Source: Typha latifolia
Taxonomy: Eukaryota > Streptophyta > Magnoliopsida > Poales > Typhaceae
DNA: 64,000 nucleotides
Direction of reading: 5' to 3'
Assembly: GCA_019914945.1 (NCBI GenBank)
Contig: CM034104.1
Coordinates: forward strand, 2,172,501-2,236,500
Made by a program: the position numbers and the translations under genes. Below are positions 55,126-64,000 of this stretch, piece after piece; position 1 is the stretch's first letter, and the number at the start of each line of letters is the position of its first letter. A model generated the notes under the pieces. That model did no database searches and was not told the DNA's origin. It saw only the letters and a program-made list of their open reading frames with translations.

Positions 55126-55622
55126 TCGGGGACCTCATTTAAACTGATTCAGGGATCTCTAACCTGGTTCGGTAATCAAACATCTTTTTATCTTTTTTAT
55201 ATCTAATCGAGTTTACTCTTCAAAAATTAAGAGTCAGAAATGAGACTAACTAATCAAGTTCGGAGCTTAGTCTCAAATCAAACAAGGCTTAGGGGTTTTA
55301 GGGTTTGGTGTTTTATTAAAATCTTAAGCATTTTTGGACTTATCTTTTTATATTTATTGCTGTTTGGACCATTAGTTTTAAACCAATCCTTTATATTAAT
55401 ATACCCTAAACTGTTTGTATAGTCGGCGAAAAAGAAACTTGTACAGTTATCTTTGCCTACGGAAACAGTACAAAATGGCAAAATTAAAAATAATGACAAA
55501 AGGTAGGGTGTAGACTGTAATAAAACGTTTGCGAACGGCTCAGATTGCAACGTCATCCAACAAAGTTACGAACTCCTTATCTTGATAGGCCAAGGAGCTT
55601 ACTTCGTCTCAGACCCAAAGAA
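55126..55622 (+). promoter_or_regulatory. Upstream region of the RPL34 gene
   Basis: Contains a TTTTAGGGTTTGG telo-box-like word at about 55297-55309. Telo-boxes are typical of plant ribosomal-protein promoters, mostly cytosolic ones. It may simply be an outlier of the adjacent telomere-like tract. Confidence 0.4.
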
Positions 55623-56915
55623 ATGGCGATAACTCTCGCTTCTCTCTCAGCTGCTCCCCCCATCGCCTCCCTCTCCTTCCAAACCGGACGAAGCGGTGGC
55701 TTTAATGGAAGCTCTCTCGCCTTTCCAATTGCGCGTTCTTCTTCTTCTGCGCTTCTTCGCACCTCCTTCCTCTCTTTCCCTTCGGCATCTCTCTCTTTCC
55801 CTTCTTCCTTCTCCGGTAAACTGAACCCGCAATAATCTTTGCTACACTTTTCTTGATTGTTTATTTATTTTACTTTGGTGTATCAGTTCTTGGATAGTTT
55901 TAGAGAAAACCCAAATGAATATTATTGGGATAATGAAAGTAGCTTATTGATTTCATCTCCGGATTGTAATTCTTCTAGAAAGGAGTCATCTTTGTTGCTG
56001 GTTCGTTTGATTTGCTTTAGTTATATTGTTGCAAAATGTTTCTTAAGAGTTAGTGGATAAAATTAGGGCACAAATGGTTCATTGATTCAGTTTGATATTA
56101 AGCAAGGTAGTTAGAGGATGAGTCTGGCATTGTAGATTTTTCTTGGTGGGTAGAGGTCTGATGTTTGCGGAATTGGCTAAGAGACCAACAAAATGTAGTC
56201 AAGGGACCTCTTCTACTTCTTCTGAATAGTTCAGTTAGCGAGATTGTGTCACGCCCATTTCTTGCTTCCCATATAACTGCACTTTCTTCTATAGAATACA
56301 CTCATCACAATCTTTAGTATTTATTAAGGGAAAAGGAAAAGGTAAAAGAACATAATTCTGTATATGGGTACTCCCCTCATTGGATCTAATTCAATTGATG
56401 CTTCCGTAGGGGAACAGAGTGTTCAATCTGATTGGCCTTTGTATGTGCTTTGTAAGAGTTTCAAATCATGAACTTTATCTTTTCAATATGGTCATGCTCT
56501 TTATTTATAACAATAAAAAAGTTACAAATTTTCATTGCAACTTGAAGAACCCAGATATCAGATGGAATGTTTGATATATAATTTGACTGCATGAATTTAA
56601 TTTCTCATGTTATCTTGTGAATGACAATGGTTTGGAGGACTAAAACCACTTGGATCTTTAGGTATGTCTTTGGGGATTGACTTGGGTCGCAGCAAAGTAG
56701 TAAGAGAAAGATATCGAGGTTTCCAGGTTAGGGCAGGTAAGGCTGCTCTGTGCATGACTAAGAGGTCAAGATCTCGTAAATCACTTGCTCGGACACACGG
56801 ATTCCGCAGACGAATGCGCAGCCCTGGTGGAAGATCTGTGTTGAAGCGCAGACGTGCCAAGGGAAGGAAAGTTCTCTGCACAAAGTCGAACGCAAACAGT
56901 GGGAAGAGAGCCTGA
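55623..56915 (+). CDS. RPL34: Chloroplast 50S ribosomal protein L34
   Basis: Two exons, 55623-55815 and 56662-56915, join in frame (148 aa). It is the bacterial-type large-subunit protein bL34 made in the nucleus and imported to plastids. The first 64 residues are Ser/Ala-rich with few acidic residues ([18 protein letters not shown]), as in a chloroplast transit peptide. A linker ([26 protein letters not shown]) leads into the highly basic mature L34 core: [42 protein letters not shown]. The tail [10 protein letters not shown] follows. The acceptor TCTTTAG at 56655-56661 gives the correct phase. Assignment is firm because the L34 core is distinctive. Confidence 0.95.
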
Positions 56916-59900
56916 TCCTAATTCAGTTGACTGCTTGGTTGAGAGTCTTTTTCTATGAGTAATGTTCTTTAAGCAAGTCAATGTTTGATGGTTTACTCAT
57001 TTTGTTACTGCAATTCATGTTGTTGTTTATTCTATTTCCTCCCATTAATAGGCTTTTATTCCCATATGTAGAAATCTGAATTTCCAATTGCATTCCCCAT
57101 CATTCTGACTACATGCTGTACTCCTTAAATAAAATCTTTATGTTTGAAGGCATAATCCTTGATCCTTTTCGGAAATTCACCAGACCACCAAACAGGCAAT
57201 ATTTTCACTAGGCATTCTTGGTGTTCTCTTTCAGTTGAATTTGTTGAGACCTCTTTTTGGTAGAATATTCACCTACTGTCCTTAAGTACTGGCCTTTTTT
57301 CTTTGGCAGTATGAGAGAATGGTTTTCCCCTGAATACATTCTAATTCCCCATTTATTCTTGTTAGTTTGAGAATTGGTTGAAACCCTCGAAATTTATCTT
57401 TGGAAGATTCTTCATGAAGGCATGTGGTTCTCTGAGAATGACACAGAAAGCAGCGTTTGATTCAGTTGATATGGATTAACTTCTAATCAGATGTGATCCA
57501 AACTAGCCTGGTTGAAAGATCACGTATTGCAGCAGCTAAATTTCTGCTGAAATTCTATTGCTCAGCGGAAACTTTGATGATATGATGAAATTTGGTAACT
57601 GTACATGGAAATTCTCCTATTTAGCCTCAATTATTTGATCAGGTATATGGCTTCTTAGCAAAACTTATACATCTTTCAACAGCCGATCCAATGAAGGTTA
57701 GCTTCACAGAATAATTTTTGCCTAAGAAACTGCAAACATTGAGGTAAAAAAATTCATCATCCATCATCCCATTGCTAATATATCTTTCTTTAAATGCCAG
57801 TAGATGAGGTGAATAAAATTTGTTTACAAGGTCTTGACAAGGTAAATAAACAGGAAGAATTTCTCGTGCAAAGGAAAGGGAAATCTTGTTCTCTTCTTAA
57901 GTTTATGTTATTAATTCCTCAGATCAGGTGGGTTTTTAATAGAGCCAAAGGCAAGCAACTGTTCTGCATGATTTATGCTACTAAAGAAATTATTGAAAAC
58001 CAACGTTAGAAATTCCCTTTTTTTTTGGGAACACACTGATTTTATCTTCTAGACATTCGCATCAGTACTTGTTATGATAATGGCTGAAATATTTTTCATA
58101 GTGACCTACACTTTTATCTCAGCAGTAGACTATTTGTCTGGGGCATTAAAATATATCAAATACTTCAAATTTTCCACGTAACTTGGAATCATCCAACCAT
58201 TGAAATATATATATTTCTTTCCTCATCTAAATTTTATTCACAAAACCAGTGCTCTGCAACTTCTACCAGAAGATCTAGTAGAATGAAAGTTCTACTTCAT
58301 AGTTCCATTACTCGAATATGACTGTCCCTAGTATGAATGGAGAGTCAGGCGGCAGAAAGAATTTGACCCGCATGACCATACACCGATGGAAAAAGTACCA
58401 GTAATTACTAATAACAAATTTTGTCAGCACAAAGGAATGAAATTTGTCAAGCACAAATTCCAGCTCTGCACTGGAAGGCGCATCTCCAATCTTGTGTATC
58501 AAGAACTGCAGTTGTCCAACTATTTAGAGCGCAGGATAACATCTGCTATACCTTGTCAAAATTTCTAAGAACCTTCTTTTGCGAGATGGTAGCAGGAAGG
58601 TGGTTGGACTAATTATATGAACTCTTCATCCAGATTGTCTCCTTGCAATAAACAGTTACTTTCTGCAAGGAAGTCTAATGCCTCAAATTGGCTCCTCTGT
58701 GGCCATCCTTAACACTACTTGTCTAGAGTGTGAGAATACCATCAGCCTGCCCTCTTCACAGGCATTTGCCATGGGACATCTAATGGTTCTTGTGAAGTAT
58801 TTGATATACTATTGATTTCCCTCTTAGATGGATCCCAGAGGAGCCACTGGATATCTAATAGCTCTTCTGAGGCCATCATTCAAAATTTCAAACCCCCTCT
58901 TGGTTGAGTTGAATGGTGCATCTGAGATTGCATATCCTTGTTTCAGTTCCCAACTTTGTGGTGTTCCCTTTTTCCCCCAATTTCTCAAGCAACCCCTAGT
59001 TTTTTTTTCCTTTTGGCTGAAGAACCAAGAGATGTTGCAAATTCGGAAAACTTATAGGGGTAAGTTCAACCTGCAAAGGAGAGAAAACGACGTTTATCAA
59101 TTCGAACAAATAACAGTTGCAGAATCATGTAATGCAGAAAACAAAGCGAGCCAACTCCATATTCTCAAATGACAGAAGTATAAAACAGACAGCATTATGC
59201 TGAATAGTTCCAACATCATAAGAAGTGAATACCAATTACGCAATTATGAAGTATGACTAAAACAAATATGCTTCAGCAAGAACAAGTATGAAATGGGAGT
59301 TTTTAACCAAGTTAGATATTCAATGAATTCTCAGCCCCTTGATGGCTAAGGCATTGGTACCTCCACAATTCACATATGTGCAAGAAAAGAGTAGCATAAT
59401 TAATCCCAACATAGCTACTCATCTTGACCATAACCATTTCAGAAATTATTGTTTTGATTCCCACATCAGAGTTAATTTCAGTGGGTTTAAAGATTCCTCT
59501 CTTATGATCATTTTATACAGTCAAAGACAATCAACAAAATGCACATTGGCACCAAGCTGACCCATGGATTTAGGCATTTAGCATATCAAACATTTTCTCC
59601 ACCAAGCTGATCCATGGATCATGTTGAAGCATACCTCTAAATCTTTTTATCAATCAGCCAAAGGGGAAAAAAAATACTATGTTAACTCCACATTAAGGAA
59701 CAGATTCGACAGAAGCTGTTGATATTCTCCCTAACCTTTGAGTCACAACAGTATGAGCGCAAAGAGCAAATTGTCATTCTTCAAGATGACAGAAAGACTC
59801 CTTTGCTTATGGTAGATGGTTTCACTTCCGTAATCCTATTCTCTGAGTGAAAGCTTGTTTTCTAATATGGTTTAACAGTTCTCTACTTTGACCATCCTAT

Positions 59901-62900
59901 CTATTTCAATGACTGAAATGCATAATTCATAGATAGCTTTCAACATCTCCTATGCCATGATTGGACCATTAATTATGTTTTTTTTTTCTCCTACCTACAC
60001 CAAGCAAATAGAAATATGTACATCAGTTACCCACCTAGCTTTCAAACCTTCTTCGCACACTACAAAGTAAGATAACCTTTGAATGGCACATGATGTTCAA
60101 TTTGTCAAGGGGGCTTAGCATATTTTGTATCACTTTCAGTTATGGATTGGCCTCTGGACCTTAAATTTCAGCATTACTGGTAGTTCTAACAGTTTCTTCC
60201 AAACATAGTTTCAAGTTTCAAACAAGAAAGTCCCAAAGATTGAAAAGAAAAAATTAGGTAAAACCGTAAAAGGACTACAAGACTGTCAAAATTTGGTAAA
60301 ATTTACCAACAAAAGCACATCATCAGAGAGAGACTTGCCATAAAAGCTGCCAGGTTGGTTAGTAGTTTGGGACTTTCTCTCATTGTTACTCATATCTATG
60401 CAACCTAGAAGCAATCAATTGTATCTCTACAAATAGGGATGGTCAAAAGGTTAGATATAAAGTCCCACCAAGTTCCAAGTTCCAATTGCAAGTTTGAGGT
60501 GATATGGGAAGTTATCCTATTGTTACTGAAAATGCACTATACCAAAATGTTTTTTAACAGTAGAAACCTAATGTTTTCTACAATTCTATACTGAGGTTTC
60601 TTAAAAAGTGAGAAAGAATTCGACAGCTAATTAATGTTAGAAATAGAAACAAGATTCTAAAACAACTAGACAATTCAATTAAAGCGTAATATCTAAAAAC
60701 CTTATCACAATGTCACTTATATTAGCACACTGAACCTATTTTTTCTCACATTCAGAGCAGGCAATTGTCACATCTCTAACCTTGACAACATAAGTATTGG
60801 AGTGACCAAGTAAAAAGCATCAAAAGTATTCCAAAAGAACAATTTAGCAAGTAACAATCATGCAATCATAGGTTAATTTCTAGGAGGTCAATGAATGATC
60901 ATCAAAAGCTCCACAATTAGCAAATATGAAAATCTATCAATTTCAATTAGGTTATTCCACCAATGATATGTGGAGTATAGACTACACTGATATGATTACC
61001 AAGAAGCCCAAAACAAAACCCACCAATGAAACCCAGTATGAGAGCCACATCTTACGAAGAATGTGTAAAACCTAAAAGCCGGAACTACATCACATTAGCA
61101 GAAAATAACTTCCAATCTCTCCTTTCTCCTTTTCTCTTCTTTCTTTTCCAAATGAGGAATCTCCACAAGACCCATAGTATATTGCCATGAACAAACCTTC
61201 AGAGCCACATGGCTTGAATCCATATCTCAGTATATGAGAAAGTAAAATACATGTGATTCTCTAGGTTAAGACATTTTCACCTCAAATCTCCCCTTAGTTC
61301 AACAACTTAATGATAACATGGTTTGAGTAAAGCCCAAATTATATATAACTGAAGGACACAGTAGGGATTTACTTCTTACGGAAAAATTTTGTCAACAAAA
61401 CCAAGCTCATGCACAAACCAAGAAACAAGGGTCATAATCACCAAAGCTTCTCCAGCGGAAGATGTATAGAAGAGCCTCCACTCCTCCCTACTATACATAT
61501 CAAGTGACAGAAAGCAAAGATACAATCAATTGATGCTTGTACTTGTACTTGGTTGGACTGATAAGAGCTATGGACATAGACGAATTCTAAAACACTAATC
61601 TCAGGAGAACTTACTGTTGAATGAGAGGAGCTATGTCTGGACTACTAGAACAAATTTCAGTTTACCAGCTAAAGTTGTTTAACTAAAACTAATGGCTATG
61701 AGCCTATGAGAAGCATGTTAAAATAACACCCATATAAAGCACCGAAAGAGAGAGCTTTACAATTATCTTGCAAAGAGGAAGAAGTATTACTTGCCTCATC
61801 AAAAGTGTAAGCCATCTTCCACGTGACCGGCATCACTTGAAATATCCCAGGATGATCTCTAACACTGATTAAGTAGACTGTATATCATAAGGAAGTGACA
61901 TTACCCCGAAAATTGATGCAAGTTAATACGGAGCGGGGAGCTGTTCCAGTTTTTTCACAAACTATAAGCCTAAAAGCAAAGAGTATCCTCCCAACAGGGA
62001 GAAATTGGTCAACTGAACTTAGTTGGGCACTTCCATTCTTTCTTTTTCCATCTCCAGTTCACCATTGGCAACAAAGTTCACCCATGAGTTAAAGTGCATA
62101 AACTTCGGTTAATGGGCTTTCCAAAACATATTGATGCCCCCAACAGATATACATGGAACCACTTGAAAGCTTAAAGCCCCTTGAAGGAAAAAAAGTCATG
62201 AGCATATCAACACCAAAGATATCACCCTCCGTGTTACACCAGGTAATAACATCCAGAAAAAAATCTACAAACCAAGTTGCATCTGCCCAGCTAGACGATG
62301 GTACATATACGGAATCAGTTCATTGTCAAAGAACTAGCCATCAACTATTTTAGAGCCTATACAGCTTACGCACACAACACTGTAGTTGAGCTAAAGTAGA
62401 GTTAACTACACCAGTTACCAACTAACTGGAAAGCTAACTATTCTGTGCTTGGATAAAAGAATCAGACTAAAATTAAACAAAAAGCGCCTGGCTTTCAGTT
62501 GAACAAAATCCATTGTTTAACTAATCTAGTGGAAAAACCTATTCTATAATTTAATCAGTCTGTATAGCATGTAGAACACAAAAATGGTGTGGGCATCAAG
62601 TTCTCTTATATCCATCAGGTAAATAAGTTAAAAGTCGTGTTCTATGATTCTATCATGAGGCTATCTGGAAACAGGACAGAGTGGAATATGAGTACCATTC
62701 CTTGCAGATCAACAGTTCAATGTCTTAATATCCTTGTCATTCATGATTCTTCCCGAGCACAAGATTACACACAATACTGCCAAATGTCAACACTTTCACA
62801 ACCTTATTCATCTTAAACAAATGATGTGCTATATAGCTGAAATAACTCATGCTAAATAACTAGAGTATCAAAAGATACAACAAGAAATGGTGGTACAATA

Positions 62901-63753
62901 CCTATATGATAAAACGACCTGACACACCTCGTACATCTCTTCGACCAGTCTTACTCAGCAATCTTTTAAGAGAAATAAATCAAATGTGTTCCTAGTGTAG
63001 TTTTAACTACTTTTAAAGAGTTCTAGCACTATGGTTCATTTCATCACTCGAAATGCAAAAAATTCCAAAAATATAATGATAACATCACACCAAATTTCAA
63101 GGTCACAAAAAATTGTGACGTCACACATTATCTACACACATAAAGCCAAAACAGAAAGCATAGAGGATGAATACTTTTCTGCCGGTGGATACAAATGTAA
63201 TCCATTATTTCCAGAATTTCCTATTACTATCTAAGGTTTAGAAACACAGATCAAATTTTATCAAAATAGCACTGCATTTCAACAGTTTGGATGGTTGAAG
63301 ACCTCTCCAAGAATCAGACATTCACACTTGACAGCGACTTATCAAAACCTACTCAATTTTGCATCAACATACTACAAAGCATCCACAAATCTCATCCAAA
63401 TAGGCCAGTGTCTAGTATGCAACATGGAAGCAAACCATAAACATCTCAGTAGAAAATCTCTGGTACCTAGCATCCTACAAGTAAATATCTAAAGTCTAAA
63501 CAACTTCCAAGCTGTAAAAGATCAGTCCTCTACATTCAAGGATGAAGAAGAAACTTAAGTTTTAGAATAAATTTTGTTTGCATCTGAAAATATCTGCAAG
63601 ATCATAATATTAAGAAAACAAAGTTTTCCGATATTACTATTAGGAGAACTCTGGTGGCACATGTATCACAAAGAAGTTATATATTCTAAACCTTACAAAA
63701 TGACCACCAGTAGAACTAGTGGCCTCCATTTCCATCTAGATGCAACTGAGATC
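56916..63753. other. Long gene-free interval
   Basis: No convincing coding exon, RNA gene or transposon was recognised on either strand in 6.8 kb. Base composition is moderately AT-rich. The sequence is of unique-looking, low-repeat type, unlike the transposon-rich gaps at 9-13 kb and 51-55 kb. The right part may hold a long 3' UTR or noncoding exons of the minus-strand gene at the edge. Confidence 0.4.
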
Positions 63754-64000
63754 TCAGCGTCGTCCAAGACGAGACTTGTCATAACCTCCCCATGAACCAG
63801 GTGCCGGACCATACAGAGGAGCTTTTTCAGAAACACCCTGTTAATAAATGAACCATGAGGAGAGAACATTACAAGTAATCAGATTCTCTAAGTTCATGGA
63901 CTAGATATCTCTCACGAAAGCATACCGAATGTAGGTTATAGCCATCCACAAATGATGAAGGAAATGCCCCTTCAGGGCTACTGATTTTCATCCCATATGC
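63754..64000 (-). CDS. Partial unidentified protein, last two exons
   Basis: Minus strand: an exon running in from beyond 64000 and ending at 63926 (frame AYGMKISSPEGAFPSS, FVDGYNLHS), then a final exon 63837-63754 (GVSEKAPLYGPAPGS, WGGYDKSRLGRR, stop). The donor GTATGC and acceptor AACAG give a phase-0 join, which supports real coding sequence. The C-terminus is rich in Gly, Pro, Ser and Tyr and ends in basic residues, like the tails of some RNA-binding proteins. I do not recognise the family and assign no function. The 5' part lies outside the window. Confidence 0.55.

Noticed and set aside
58828..59172. Open frame of 114 codons on the plus strand
   Set aside because: Amino-acid composition is not protein-like, no motif, no homologue recalled and no supporting splice structure. 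Likely chance.
61790..61870. Exon-like stretch on the minus strand (a frame reading WDISSDAGHVEDGLHF then stop)
   Set aside because: It reads like a plausible C-terminus and has an AG in front, but there is no partner exon that joins in frame and no family match. Not called.

Overview
This is nuclear DNA of a flowering plant. The evidence is multi-exon genes with GT-AG introns, a plastid-targeted ribosomal protein gene, a PIN auxin carrier, a galactolipid synthase, LINE and LTR retrotransposon debris, and TTTAGGG-type (plant telomere) motifs. GC-rich first exons next to very AT-rich introns and intergenic DNA suggest a monocot. The species cannot be fixed from the sequence alone.

Layout, left to right. 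An F-box protein gene (+, 233-3063). A YVH1/DUSP12-type dual-specificity phosphatase gene (-, 4302-8329). An AT-rich interval with a 0.6 kb inverted-repeat element (9126-9712) and a decayed LINE (about 11430-13070). A two-exon bHLH transcription factor gene (+, 13373-14299). A canonical long PIN auxin efflux carrier gene (-, 16653-19171). A 5 kb gene-free interval. A digalactosyldiacylglycerol synthase gene, DGD2 type (-, 24157-27744). A 3-hydroxy-3-methylglutaryl-CoA lyase gene (+, 31627-36226). A beta-tubulin gene (-, 38637-42500). A duplicated and broken RPB5-type RNA polymerase subunit pseudogene (+, 43657-47690) that carries a 5'-truncated LINE with a 14-bp target-site duplication. A B1-type mitotic cyclin gene (+, 48974-51519) with four AACGG (MSA-core) elements in its promoter. 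A repeat block of telomere-like tracts and a probable solo LTR (51741-55125). A chloroplast ribosomal protein L34 gene (+, 55623-56915). About 6.8 kb without a recognisable gene. The last two exons of an unidentified minus-strand gene at the right edge.

The exon joins were worked out by hand from reading-frame continuity, GT/AG borders and remembered family architecture. For the eight complete multi-exon genes the joined reading frame closes without a frameshift. The genes form no operon or cluster. They are ordinary housekeeping and developmental genes placed side by side.

No new biological system was found. The observations most worth checking are the step-by-step decay of the RPB5 copy, the MSA-element cluster, the inverted-repeat element with internal tandem repeats and an 8-bp direct-repeat flank, the retroelement sitting inside telomere-like DNA, a perfect 18-bp inverted repeat around W-box-like motifs at 21.2 kb, and a telo-box just upstream of the YVH1 start.
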